Shown: positions 1 to 8,451, counted from the stretch's first letter. The stretch: 64,000 nt of DNA from Streptomyces sp. NBC_01233 (GCF_035989305.1 NZ_CP108514.1:3906501-3970500); one strand, 5' to 3'. Notes: generated from the letters alone by a model not told the origin. Numbers and translations are program-made.

Positions 1-771
1 GTACGTCTGGACCAGGACCTGCCGCAGCAGGGCGACCGGCTCGATCTCCCGCAGCCACCCGGGCGCCCCCGGTGCCCAGACCGCCCGGCACAGGGCCAGC
101 GCATCCTGCCCGAAGACCAGCGCGAGCCGCTCCCGCTTCGTCTTCGAGGCCGGAAGCGTCCAGCCCTCAATCCGCTGCCCGTAGCGGTGGGCGAGTTCGG
201 GCACGTCTACCACGCTGGCCAGCCAGGACGGCGCGGCCGCCGCGAGGGCTTCCAGCGCGGCCCGCACGCTCTCCCCGGCCAGCTCCAGCCGGTTCAGGTC
301 CCGCACCGCGCTGATCACATGGGTCGCGTCCGTGCGCTGCTTCCCGCCCGCCGCCACCAGCCCCGCCTCCCGGCAGTGCTCCAGCAACTTCTCGAAGACC
401 ACCCGCTCCATGTCATGCTCGACCAGCCGGGCCCGGAACTTCGACAGCACGCTGAAGTCGAACCCCGGATCCTCCAGCTCCACCCCGAGCGCGTACTTCC
501 AGTCGATCGCCCGCACCGCCATCACCGCGGCCTGCCGGTCGGTCAGGTTCTCCGCGAACTGCAAGACCGTGACCAGCGACAACACCCCCGGCGACAATCC
601 CGGGGCCCCACGAACCCCGAACGCCTCGACGAACGGCTCGTCCGCGAACACCTCACCGAGCCGATCCCGCACCCGTATCGGCAGACTCCCCTTCGGGAAA
701 GCGGCCCGGGCCACCCGCGCCGTCCGTTCCGGCACTGGCGGCAACCCGCTCGACCGCAGCGACATCCACAT
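1..771 (-). CDS. IS1182-family transposase, N-terminal part (runs off window)
   Basis: This is the first 257 codons of a transposase that leaves the window at position 1. The protein begins MWMSLRSSGL and carries the N-terminal DUF772-type region of IS1182/IS5-like transposases (PIRVRDRLGEVFADEPFVEA, then LTDRQAAVMAVRAIDWKYAL and DFSVLSKFRARL). The DDE catalytic domain would lie to the left and is not visible, so activity cannot be judged. ATG at 771 was chosen; in-frame GTG codons at 780 and 774 are alternatives. The gene ends the element that truncates the neighbouring XRE regulator. The family is clear; the exact IS name is unknown. Confidence 0.8.
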   Translation of the reverse strand, partial: MWMSLRSSGLPPVPERTARVARAAFPKGSLPIRVRDRLGEVFADEPFVEAFGVRGAPGLSPGVLSLVTVLQFAENLTDRQAAVMAVRAIDWKYALGVELEDPGFDFSVLSKFRARLVEHDMERVVFEKLLEHCREAGLVAAGGKQRTDATHVISAVRDLNRLELAGESVRAALEALAAAAPSWLASVVDVPELAHRYGQRIEGWTLPASKTKRERLALVFGQDALALCRAVWAPGAPGWLREIEPVALLRQVLVQTY

Positions 772-860
772 CACCCCCACGGCCGCACGACAGGGAAGCG
801 ACCGCACGATAGATCATCACGCACCAACCGAACCACGCAGCCGGAATTGAGCAACAGAGT
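1..860 (-). mobile_element. Right end of an IS1182-like insertion sequence (partial)
   Basis: The transposase and its short 5' leader form one end of an insertion sequence whose other end is outside the window. The inner boundary is inferred, not measured: the XRE regulator loses family similarity after its residues SAFDAAN, placing the junction at about 840-870. The inverted repeat and target duplication cannot be confirmed because the opposite end is missing. Confidence 0.6.
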
Positions 861-1767
861 CGTTGGCCGCGTCAAAGGCCGACTGCGTATGCGTGTAGTC
901 GGCGGGCAGACGTCGGGCCGTTCGCTCGGCTTCCGTGAGGTATCGCTCAGCGTCTCCGGATCGCCCGTCAAGGCCGCACGAAACAGCAGCTTGGAGGTTC
1001 AACGCACCGTAGATACTGAGGAGTTCAGCGGGGCCGTCTTCCAGCTGGCTACGCAGTAGCGCCATGCCTGCTTCGTCGGTCTGGACGGCCTCCTCGGCGA
1101 AGCCCGCCGCGCGCTGCCCGATCGCCGTTGACCACGCCGCAAGGGCCAGCGACACGGGGTGGTCGGCTTCCTCGCTGTGGGCGCGTCCACGGTCGAGAGC
1201 GAGCCAGTAGAGCTCAGGCTCACAGATGTGCGCCAAGTGGCGCTGAACGAGTCGGTACAGGTCCCCGGTAGTCGCGTGAGCGGCCCGCCGCGCGTCCCCC
1301 TGGTGAGCCTTGACGCAAGCGTGAGCGTCACGGATCAAGTCTGGTAGCAGCGCCCCAACTTCGGTGCGCTGGTGGGTGCTGCTGTGCCACAGCTTCCATG
1401 CGCCGTCTACGCGGCCTCTCAGGGCTTCGGGGGTCACCGTGCCCACGGTCGGTACGGCAGCGAACGAGACGCCGTGCAGGGCCGCCCTGATGGGCGTGAC
1501 AGAAGCGTGCGAGAGCTTGCCGACTGCATCGGCGGGGATGCTCAGGTCTCCACCTGTCAGGGTCGCGACGTCTGGCACGTGCAGCGCATTCGCTAGACGC
1601 ACAAGGTGAGTGATCGACCGTAGGTCACGGTCGCCGTTCTCGATCTTCTTGAGCCAGTCGGGTGAACGGCCGACGAGACCGGCCAGCACGGGGCGACTCA
1701 ATCCGCGACGCTCCCGAAGGATGCGAATACGTTCGCCGGTAGTCAGCTCTGGGGGCAGTTCGGTCAT
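817..1767 (-). pseudogene. XRE-family regulator, 3' end replaced by IS
   Basis: The N-terminal helix-turn-helix spans residues 10-65 (GERIRILRERRGLSRPVLAG, then WLKKIENGDRDL), followed by an alpha-helical TPR-like region. Streptomyces regulators of this architecture normally run to about 390-420 residues. Here the similarity stops near residue 303 (THTQSAFDAAN) and the last 13 residues come from IS sequence, giving 316. The start at 1767 has a good ribosome site (AGGGAG, 6 bases upstream). It may have been the regulator of the adjacent mobile element. The DNA-binding half is intact, so residual activity is possible. Confidence 0.7.
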
Positions 1768-1967
1768 TGCGCGCTCCCTGGCACGAAGTCAAGCCGTATG
1801 GCCAGAGTACGCCCGGGACTTGGCCCACGACAGCCTGTTTGATCACTCAGCGTTCCGGCCGGCAGAGGCTCCGCGCCCATGTATGTCCGATTTTCCATTA
1901 CATACCGTCACAGAAACGCCAATACCCCCGACGACCACCCAGCGCGGGCAGCCATCGGGGGCAAGGG

Positions 1968-2150
1968 TCAGAAGTGGCAGGGACAGGCAAGGCAGGCGTA
2001 CAGGTCGGTTGGGATTGGCGCACGGCCGACCTCCACCGTGAAGAGGGCCGCGAAGAGTCCCCACAGGGGGTGCGTCGGCGGGTCCCGCTGCTCCGCCAAC
2101 CGGCAGGCAAGCGCGGTGAGTTCGCCGCTCGCTGTGTGCTGGTCGGGCAT
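1968..2150 (-). CDS. Small hypothetical protein, coupled to the zinc-finger gene
   Basis: A 60-residue protein of unknown function (MPDQHTASGELTALACRLAE...). The ATG overlaps the stop of the upstream gene as ATGA, a strong sign of translational coupling and the main reason for calling it. It contains three cysteines near the C-terminus (YACLACPCHF), which might bind metal, and has no recognised domain. It is part of the mobile element's minus-strand transcript. Confidence 0.5.
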   Translation of the reverse strand: MPDQHTASGELTALACRLAEQRDPPTHPLWGLFAALFTVEVGRAPIPTDLYACLACPCHF

Positions 2151-2578
2151 CAGAAGTTCTCCGCGTCGTACTCGCTGAGCGCCTGGCGGGCAAGCTGCTG
2201 CATCTGCTCAAGCGCCCCGTCCATGCTCCCGGGGTCGTGTCCGGCCTCAAGGTCCTGCATCGCGGAGTGCAGCGCCGTGAAGTACCTCAGTGCCGGATGT
2301 GGGACCGGGAGCCCGCTCGCCCCCATGACCATGAAGCCGTCAGCGGCGATCTGACGGGTCAGTGCATCCCACAGGACCCGGACGTCACCGAACCGCTCCG
2401 GGGCAGTCTCAGGGGCAGTGAGCGGCTTCACGAGGGCAAGCCCGCCGCTTCGGCCAGTCGCCTTACGGGCGCGTGAGGCAGCGACCCGACACCGGCTATC
2501 ACAATACCGCTGACGCGCATCGGCATTCTTTCCGAACGGCTTGCCACATGGCTTGTGTTGGCAGTTCGTGACTTTCAA
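2150..2578 (-). CDS. Phage-type protein with N-terminal zinc finger (small-terminase-like?)
   Basis: A 142-residue protein. Residues 6-30 carry a probable treble-clef zinc finger: C6 and C11, then C26 and C30 in RQRYCDSRCRVAASRARK, similar to FCS-type fingers. Residues 60-142 are helical and include WDALTRQIAADGFMV and LPVPHPALRYFTALHSAM, which loosely recall the P27-type small-terminase region where the sequence NPAL recurs. That link is inference only. The gene lies downstream of the capsid gene in a minus-strand run and is coupled to the next small gene. Confidence 0.5.
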   Translation of the reverse strand: MKVTNCQHKPCGKPFGKNADARQRYCDSRCRVAASRARKATGRSGGLALVKPLTAPETAPERFGDVRVLWDALTRQIAADGFMVMGASGLPVPHPALRYFTALHSAMQDLEAGHDPGSMDGALEQMQQLARQALSEYDAENF

Positions 2579-2734
2579 TGGAAAGCCTCCTTGCAGAGAA
2601 GACGAACAACGCCAAAGGGCCGTTCGTTACGGACGCATTTCCGGAGCTAGGGTCGGGATCGCTGAGAGGCAATCGGCCTGAACTTTCGAGCCGCACACGC
2701 CTCTCTGAGCGACGGTCAGCGCGAACATCCGCAA

Positions 2735-2947
2735 TCATTTACCCGACGCTGTGCCATGAACGGGGCTGCAACGCTCGCATTCAATGACCCATGAACCTGA
2801 GCGCTCATCGCGCCGCGCGTCTGCGGGCAATTCGTTCTTGGCTTTATATCCGCAGCGCTGACACGAGCAGCAGCGTGCTGGGACGTATTGCCTGACATCT
2901 CCGCTGAGCACGGCTCGGCCATCCGGTCGCATCCATGCCGGACGCAT
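2735..2947 (-). CDS. Possible small zinc-ribbon protein
   Basis: A 70-residue reading frame whose centre has paired cysteines (CCSCQRCGYKAKNELPADAR, then VIECERC), a layout typical of small phage or plasmid zinc-ribbon proteins. The sequence ARRDERSGSWVIECERC between the pairs looks protein-like rather than random. No convincing ribosome site precedes the ATG at 2947, and the N-terminus may be wrong or frameshifted. It is the only candidate gene in the roughly 600 bases between the zinc-finger gene and the 59-residue protein; the flanks 2579-2734 and 2948-3173 show nothing recognisable. Confidence 0.35.
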   Translation of the reverse strand: MRPAWMRPDGRAVLSGDVRQYVPARCCSCQRCGYKAKNELPADARRDERSGSWVIECERCSPVHGTASGK

Positions 2948-3173
2948 CCACGATGACCACTCATTCGGCGCCTCCCCAGTGCCCGGAATCTCGCGTGCCT
3001 TGAACCCAAATATGGATCGGCCGTCATTTAGTTTGTGGGCAGCGCCAACCCTTCGGCCCCACCCCCATTTCGGCGAGGTACTCCCCTATGTCGTTGGGGC
3101 ACTGCACGCGCATACCCGCCCCCAGGGGCACGCCGTCAATGCGCACCCCTGAGAGCAGTTCAAACAAACACGG

Positions 3174-3353
3174 TTAGACGCGCTCAGCGAGATCAGCGCC
3201 AACGAGCCAATCTGCCTCAGACTGCGGAACGTCGTACGTCTCGCCATTCAACAGGAGGCGAGCCGGGACGCCCACGGTATTGAGCGGCCCGTAGGACATG
3301 TGCCCGGTCATCTGAATGAGGACGGTCGGCTCATCAGCGTTGAAGAAAGACAT
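3174..3353 (-). CDS. Small phage structural-region protein of unknown function
   Basis: A 59-residue protein (MSFFNADEPTVLIQMTGHMS...) ending ...DWLVGADLAERV. Its ATG at 3353 sits 9 bases behind a strong ribosome site (AGAGGAG) and 14 bases after the original stop of the capsid gene. In the present sequence a capsid frameshift makes the two frames read as one, but the ribosome site shows a separate gene. The size, position directly after the capsid gene and phrases such as VPARLLLNGETYDVP suggest a head-completion or small accessory virion protein. This is inference. Confidence 0.55.
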   Translation of the reverse strand: MSFFNADEPTVLIQMTGHMSYGPLNTVGVPARLLLNGETYDVPQSEADWLVGADLAERV

Positions 3354-3367
3354 GAATTGTACTCCTC

Positions 3368-4657
3368 TTAGGCGGAAACGGTAATCTTGCAGACGGCAGC
3401 AGCATTGGGAACGGCGATGGTGGCGCGGGCAATGGCGCGAACCGCCAGTGCCATCCTTCAGGAATCCGAACTGGTCGCTGATCTCAAAGCCAGCGTCCTT
3501 ACGCCAGACGGCAAAAACCTGGTCCGCTTCATAAGTCAGGATTTCGGCATCCGGCAGGAAGGGCGACAGCCACACCGGAACGCCGAGGATGGAACGCTGG
3601 ATGCCGGTGGTCGGCGAGCCAGCCGACTCACTCAGAAGAGGCTTTAGGGAACCAGTCGCCTCACGCAGCGCCATAAGGCCAGACCAAGTCTTCGGGCTCA
3701 TGACGATTGCCGTGGCCTTCGCGTTGGCCGCCTCCAGCTTCCCAAAAGCCGTGACAAACGGGTCAAGGTCCTTGAGTCCGCCCGTGACCGCGTGAGTCTG
3801 GATACCAGCCGTCTTCGAAATGCCAATAAAGCCCTTACCGGAGCCGGTGCCTATCAGCGCCTCCCGGTCGAATCCCAGAGCCACAGACCGCATAAGCGAC
3901 TTCGCAACGGGGTTCAGGAACGAGGAGCCGCCATCCTGCACAAGTTCATTGGCCAGCATGTCAGCGGCGGCAATCTTCTTCGGCGTGACCTTAAGCGGGT
4001 CGGCACCGAATCCGCCGGTCGGCAGGTCGTCAAGCTCACCGATGAATCCGGCCGTGAAGTCGGAACGGAGACCGGGAAAGAGTAGGTCTCAGCGTTCGTC
4101 TGCACCCGGTTAACGCCGGATGCCATAACGACCGACTGAGGGGCCAGGAGGTCCACGAACTGCTTAGCCGTCTGTTCCGGGCTGAAAGCCTTACCGGTGC
4201 CAGTCGTGGTAATTCCACGAGCCGACTGAACGGAACGGCTCATGAGGTCGCCCGGGGTGACCTGATCACCCGCGCGGGGCTCAGCAGCGAGACCGCGCAC
4301 GTCGGTGGTACCCATGCTGAGCAGGGCAGCCATTCGCGTATTTGCGTCGTCCTGGTGAATCGCTAGCTGACGCTTTAGCTCAGCGTTCTCAGCGTCACCC
4401 GCGTTGTCGCGCTTTGCGGTCTCGCGCGCTAGGCGAATAACACCATCTTCGGGAGTCTCGCCATTCTTGAGAGCACGCAGCATCTCGGCAGTGTTGGAAG
4501 TAACTGCGCGGTTCGCGCTGTTCCTCATCTCGTACGTCTTCAAGGGTTCTCCTCGTTTTCCGGAAACGGAAACGGCCCCCTCTGCCGCAAATTCAGGCAG
4601 GGGCAGCCGACTGGGGATGGGAATTTCTATTCCATTGGGTTCGGTAATTGTGGGCAT
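3368..4657 (-). pseudogene. HK97-type major capsid protein gene with two frameshifts
   Basis: The coding sequence of a phage major capsid protein is spread over different frames. From ATG 4657 it reads a helical scaffold-like N-terminus and then QTNAETYSFPV. Near 4080 the frame changes, and continuation in the next frame gives LRSDFTAGFIGELDDLPTGG, then LANELVQDGGSSFLNPVAKS and GIQRSILGVPVWLSPFLPDA, which are typical HK97-fold capsid features. A second shift near 3448 restores the expected tail (AVRAIARATIAVPNAAAV...ITVSA) and a TAA at 3368-3370. The repaired protein would be about 430 residues. The gene starts 3 bases after the HNH stop. As read, no full capsid protein is made; two sequencing errors are the alternative. 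Confidence 0.75.
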
Positions 4658-4660
4658 GAC

Positions 4661-5039
4661 TCAGTTCCCGCAGTGTTCGGGATAGTGATACCTGAGGAAC
4701 AGTCGGATTTGATTCGCGCGCCGTTTGGCTTCTAGTTCGCGCTTCTCGCCTGACACGCGATCCCAAGCCTTTCGGCGCATCGCAGGAACGGCCGCTTCAA
4801 GTCCGCTGGGGTCGCGGGCATAAGTGGCATCAAATATGCAGTGGCACTTACGGCATAGAGGTATGTAGAGATACCAGTCAGCGCAGTATGAGCGCCCGCG
4901 ATCATCCTTGCGGATATCGCCGTATGTCCCAGTCCAGGCACCAATCAGAGGCCGTGCAGCCACACCACGCGCATTCGTGATACGCGGCAGGACCCCAAGC
5001 GCGCCTTACGGCCTTATGGACGTTGTCATACGCCGTCAT
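4661..5039 (-). pseudogene. HNH endonuclease gene with a frameshift
   Basis: Starting at ATG 5039 behind CGGAG, the N-terminal part reads VHKAVRRAWGPAAYHECAWC...DWCLDWD. This is the first zinc knuckle of a phage HNH nuclease family with the pattern CxxC...W...D. The expected second half, SYCADWYLYIPLCRKCHCIF, lies in another frame and ends at 4661. The shift falls near 4915. Repaired length is about 125 residues, normal for the family. HNH nucleases of this kind usually sit beside terminase and capsid genes and help DNA packaging. Here the next gene is the capsid gene, with no portal or large terminase between. Confidence 0.65.
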
Positions 5040-5058
5040 CAGCGTCTCCGGAATGCAG

Positions 5059-5115
5059 AAAAGCCCGGCACAGGAAGACCTACTAGGCGGCAACCTAGGT
5101 CTTCCTGCACCGGGC
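5059..5115 (-). terminator. Rho-independent terminator, minus strand
   Basis: A 20-base left arm (5063-5082) pairs with 5096-5115 apart from a small mismatch near the base of the stem, with a 13-base loop. On the minus strand it is followed by four T (5062-5059). It would stop transcription arriving from the recombinase side just before the HNH start at 5039. Confidence 0.7.
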
Positions 5116-5257
5116 AAGATCAAGGGCGTGCACGGTTGCCGTTGTGCACTAAGAGAAGAGGCGGACGTTTGGAGAGGAGCTAATAAGCTCAACTCTCCGA
5201 ACGCGCCCGCCGTACCCCTCATTGAGTATCTAGTGAGTGGACCCCCTCATGTGGGTA

Positions 5258-5276
5258 CTAGGGTGCGAGGGATTCC
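5258..5276 (+). repeat. Direct repeat copy 1 beside the serine recombinase
   Basis: A 19-base sequence beginning CTAGGGTGCGAGGGATTCC. A second copy with one mismatch lies at 5432-5450, 174 bases away. Both are in the non-coding gap downstream of the recombinase. A role in recombination or regulation is only inferred. Confidence 0.55.
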
Positions 5277-5301
5277 AGCGAGAGGGGCGCGGGACGCAAG
5301 A

Positions 5302-5407
5302 GTGACGAGTGACGATGATGACGCCACTTTGGCATTGCTGCCATAAAAGCCTTAGTTAGAGAATGTATGCATGGTTCCCAACTACTCAAAATTTCGTCAC
5401 TCGTCAC
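5302..5407. repeat. Inverted repeat pair GTGACGAGTGACGA
   Basis: The 14-base sequence at 5302-5315 recurs as its exact reverse complement at 5394-5407, with 78 bases between. It is nested between the two 19-base direct repeats. Each arm is itself a short tandem repeat of GTGACGA. Function unknown. Confidence 0.55.
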
Positions 5408-5431
5408 CACGCACCCCGCTCGCTGGCCTAC

Positions 5432-5450
5432 CTAGGGTGCAAGGGATTCC
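5432..5450 (+). repeat. Direct repeat copy 2 beside the serine recombinase
   Basis: Second copy of the 19-base direct repeat (CTAGGGTGCAAGGGATTCC), differing at one position from 5258-5276. Confidence 0.55.
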
Positions 5451-5463
5451 CCGGGGCACACGA

Positions 5464-5507
5464 AAGCCCCGCCGGTCGATGGGACCAGCGGGGCCAGGTC
5501 GGGGCTT
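5464..5507 (-). terminator. Terminator after the serine recombinase
   Basis: The arms AAGCCCCG (5464-5471) and CGGGGCTT (5500-5507) pair, with further GC pairing inside. The hairpin starts 11 bases beyond the recombinase stop, as expected for its transcription terminator. Confidence 0.55.
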
Positions 5508-5517
5508 GGGCGAGCGC

Positions 5518-7215
5518 TTAGACGGCTTGCAGCGCCTCGCGCTCAAGGCGACGCCGCTCAATGAAACCCATGGCCGCGTCGATGTTTCGCGCGTCCTGCT
5601 TGTCCCGCCACTCTATGACTAGGCGCTTTTCAATGGGCGTGCGGTCCCCCTTCCCCTTCGGAGGCAATATGGTGACCTGCTTTACGGCTGCCTGAATGAG
5701 GGCCCGCCGCTTTTCGATATTGCCGCCATTCCATAGAATCGCCAATGCATCCGAACTCATAAGCGGCGTGAGGTCTCCGACCTTTGCCAGCTCAGCAATC
5801 TCCGCCTTGAGTCCGGCTATCTGCGCTGCCAGGTCGCCCCGAAGAAGGTCATACGTCGCCTCATCCATGCCGCCTGTCGCACCCAGGAAGAATTCCTTAT
5901 TGAGCTTGAGTTCCCTTGATGCCGCCCGGTCGAGTGCAGCCAATACAGCCTGCTTCCTGGCCTCCTTTGCCGGATCTTCGTAGGCGAGCCAGCGTCGGGC
6001 AATCGCGTGAATGGTGGGCGAGTCCACCGGGAGGCTCAGGATATGGTTCGTCCATATCGCCTCCATAGCGTCGTCTACGCGACTGCGCTTAGTGGCTACG
6101 CCAACGCATACCGAGGTGCCCTGATTGATGCGGGCAAGACAGCGGTAATTGGCTCCACCGTTCCCCATCGGCCCTTTGCAGTACGGGCACCGCAGTATTC
6201 CGGTCATGATGGTTGCCGCCTTGCGTACTCCGCGCGTGCGGTCCCCAATGGCGCTACCTGGACGAGACCGCCCGGTGATGATTACTTGGATTTTTTGCCA
6301 TTCAGCAAAGGTGACTACACCTTCACCACATTCGATAGGGTGCCCGTCCGCGCCCATGAGGGGACCGCCCCGGTACCACTTTTCCAGTGGGGTGCCGAAC
6401 TCATCTGTTGCCCTCTCACGGTCCGGAATCAGGCCAGCCCAGCTAGGGGAATGCGCAAGGTGTATCACAGTCTGCGCCCTCCACTGCTTTCCCTTGCGCG
6501 TAGGGATTTTGCGCTTGTTGAGATCGTTGGCTATGTCGGCGGGGGTGTCCCCATCCAACAACCGTTCAGCAATCAGCGTGCGCGCATTCTTGTATTCCCC
6601 AGGGTTGTGGGCGAGCTTTCCGCTTCCCTTTGGGCTGTGAAGTCCGTAAGGTGCCACGCCACCCGGCCAACGCCCCTCGGCCTTGTGTGCGTCTCCTCCT
6701 GTCTTCGTACGAAGGGCAATGTCCTTTGCCTCTTCGCGGGCACGTTCCGAGAGCCACGCAAACATCATCCGGCCGCCCTGGGCGGAGTCGAGTCCCTCCG
6801 TGACGCTGACAAGACGGGCACCCCGCTTGTCGAAGTCATCGAGCAGTAGGCCAACCTGGCCCATTCCTCGACGTGAAAGCCGGTCGGTCTTCCAGACGTA
6901 GAGCGTCTTCGAGAGTCCTTCAAGAACGGCGGCAATAGCACTGTCGAACTGTTCGCGCCGGACATGCGCCTTACTCGCGCTGCGCTGCTCAAACCAAATG
7001 TGGCGGATGGTCTTTTCCTGAGCCGCAGCAGTACGGCACACGTCCCGCACGTGAGCCCGCAAAGTGGCCAGGTCATCCCGCTTCTTCGACCGCCGGATGT
7101 ACGCCTCTGCCAAGTCGGCAGGCTCCCCAGTCGGCACAGCCCAAAGCCCGAGGTTCTTCAGTTCGTCGTCTTTGAAGCCGAGGGCCCGCAGAGTGGCCAG
7201 GTCGTCGCGTTCCAT
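5518..7215 (-). CDS. Large serine recombinase (site-specific integrase)
   Basis: A 565-residue recombinase of the phage-integrase class. The resolvase domain has the nucleophile Ser43 in AYIRRSKKRD and the conserved loop TDRLSRRGMGQV near residue 110. The recombinase domain includes EGRWPGGVAPYGL. A zinc ribbon (CPYCKGPMGNGG...YRCLA...SVC) and a C-terminal coiled-coil-like stretch (AAQIAGLKAEIAELAK) complete the usual order. Length is normal and the frame is intact, unlike the neighbouring phage genes. The peptide RDDLATLRA occurs twice (residues 3-11 and 46-54), which is unusual. Enzymes of this class integrate an element between attP and attB without a replicative step. The gene reads away from the disrupted ltrA, with the att junction just upstream of its start. 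Confidence 0.92.
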   Translation of the reverse strand: MERDDLATLRALGFKDDELKNLGLWAVPTGEPADLAEAYIRRSKKRDDLATLRAHVRDVCRTAAAQEKTIRHIWFEQRSASKAHVRREQFDSAIAAVLEGLSKTLYVWKTDRLSRRGMGQVGLLLDDFDKRGARLVSVTEGLDSAQGGRMMFAWLSERAREEAKDIALRTKTGGDAHKAEGRWPGGVAPYGLHSPKGSGKLAHNPGEYKNARTLIAERLLDGDTPADIANDLNKRKIPTRKGKQWRAQTVIHLAHSPSWAGLIPDRERATDEFGTPLEKWYRGGPLMGADGHPIECGEGVVTFAEWQKIQVIITGRSRPGSAIGDRTRGVRKAATIMTGILRCPYCKGPMGNGGANYRCLARINQGTSVCVGVATKRSRVDDAMEAIWTNHILSLPVDSPTIHAIARRWLAYEDPAKEARKQAVLAALDRAASRELKLNKEFFLGATGGMDEATYDLLRGDLAAQIAGLKAEIAELAKVGDLTPLMSSDALAILWNGGNIEKRRALIQAAVKQVTILPPKGKGDRTPIEKRLVIEWRDKQDARNIDAAMGFIERRRLEREALQAV

Positions 7216-7381
7216 GCTGTTCCCGATCGCCGAAGGTGGCCGCTCCTGGCCTTCCTTGGGTTCGACGGATTCCAGTCAGCCCGCACGGCCTCAGAGGCGC
7301 TTTCGAAGCCCCCTGGTGAGCGAACCCCCTGGACTCGCGTTTCCGCAGGTCAGGAGCGGTGTTGCTCCGTTGGTCCACGGG
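7216..7381. other. Probable attachment-site junction (element end in ltrA)
   Basis: This stretch separates the recombinase start from the point where ltrA coding sequence becomes recognisable (7382). In phages such as phiC31 the attachment site lies next to the 5' end of the serine integrase gene, which matches this layout. The crossover dinucleotide cannot be located without the intact attB. The partner junction is not in the window. Confidence 0.45.
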
Positions 7382-8338
7382 TGGGCCTGGATGAACTTCA
7401 CCTGGTTCGCGTCCGCCTACGACTGCGACGACGTGCCGTACCGGATCGCGACCCTGGTACAGATCGCCGGCGTGCTCGTGTACGCGGCCGGGGTGGGCGA
7501 TGCCTTCGACGAGAACGACTGGACCGTCGCCGTCGTCGGCTACATCATCATGCGCGTCGCGCTGACGGCGCAGTGGCTGCGTGCTGCTTCCGGGGAGAGC
7601 GGCACGGCCCGCACGGCGTCGCTGAAGTACGCGGCCGGACTGGTGCTCTGCCAGCTCGGCTGGGTGGCGCTGCTGTTCGCCCCGGACGACTGGAAGCGGT
7701 GGCTGTTCCTGGTCCTGGTCGTCTGCGAGCTGCTCGTTCCGGTGATCGCCGAACACGGGCACCAGACGCCCTGGCATGCCCACCACATCGTGGAGCGGTA
7801 CGGCCTGTTCACCATCATCGTGCTCGGCGAGACGATCGCCGCGAGCACGGTCGCGGTCAAATCGGCGCTCGACGAGCACGAGGCCCTCGACCTGCTGCTG
7901 CCCATCGCGGCGGGCGGGCTGCTGATCGTCTTCGCCGCCTGGTGGATCTACTTCGCCGTACCGATGCACGAGAGGCTGACCTCCAACCGCGAGGCGATCC
8001 CGTGGGGGTACGGCCACCTGCTGATCTTCGCCTCGGGTGCGGCGATCGGCGCCGGCATCGAGGTCGCGGTGGAGCACGCGGTCCACAAGGCGCACATCTC
8101 CCCGCTCGCCGCCAACACGGCCGTGACCGTCCCGGCCGCGCTGTTCCTGCTGATGGTGTGGCTCCTGCACTCCCGCCACTTCAAGCGCGGCCTCGCCCAG
8201 CAGCTGGTCCTCCCGGTCTCGGCCGTGGTGACGCTCGCCTGCGCGTGGACGGGGGCGTACGCGGTGCTCTGGGCGGGGCTGGTGTCGACTGCGACCGTGG
8301 CGGTCGGCGTGGCTCTGTCGACCCGGACGGACCACTGA
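7382..8338 (+). pseudogene. ltrA: Low temperature requirement protein A (LtrA), 5'-truncated
   Basis: From 7382 the frame reads the familiar LtrA sequence WAWMNFTWFASAYDCDD, then GLFTIIVLGETIAAST and IYFAVPMHE, with multiple membrane segments to the C-terminus (318 residues). Intact LtrA proteins have about 70 or more residues before this point, including the first membrane helices and the ELFFDL motif, which are absent here. The sequence immediately upstream belongs to the integrase side. ATG at 7391 could allow a shortened protein, but loss of the N-terminal segments probably inactivates it. The gene has evidently been split by integration of the element to the left. Confidence 0.8.
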
Positions 8339-8354
8339 CCCCTGCGGCGCCGTT

Positions 8355-8398
8355 GCCGGGCTCCGCCCCGGATCCGGGTCCGGGGCGGAGCCCCGGCA
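8355..8398 (+). terminator. Strong GC hairpin after ltrA
   Basis: A nearly perfect inverted repeat of about 18 bases (GCCGGGCTCCGCCCCGGA against its complement ending near 8398) lies about 16 bases after the ltrA stop and about 55 bases before the P450 start. It is a typical Streptomyces terminator without a T-run. Confidence 0.6.
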
Positions 8399-8451
8399 GA
8401 CGGCGCCGCGTCGAACCGTCACTCCCGCGCCCCCGCCGCCGTTTCCAGGCC

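Noticed and set aside
3174-3959. Single 261-residue protein joining capsid C-terminus and the 59-residue protein
   Set aside because: The join exists only because of a frameshift near 3448; a strong ribosome site at 3353 and the restored capsid stop at 3368 show two genes.
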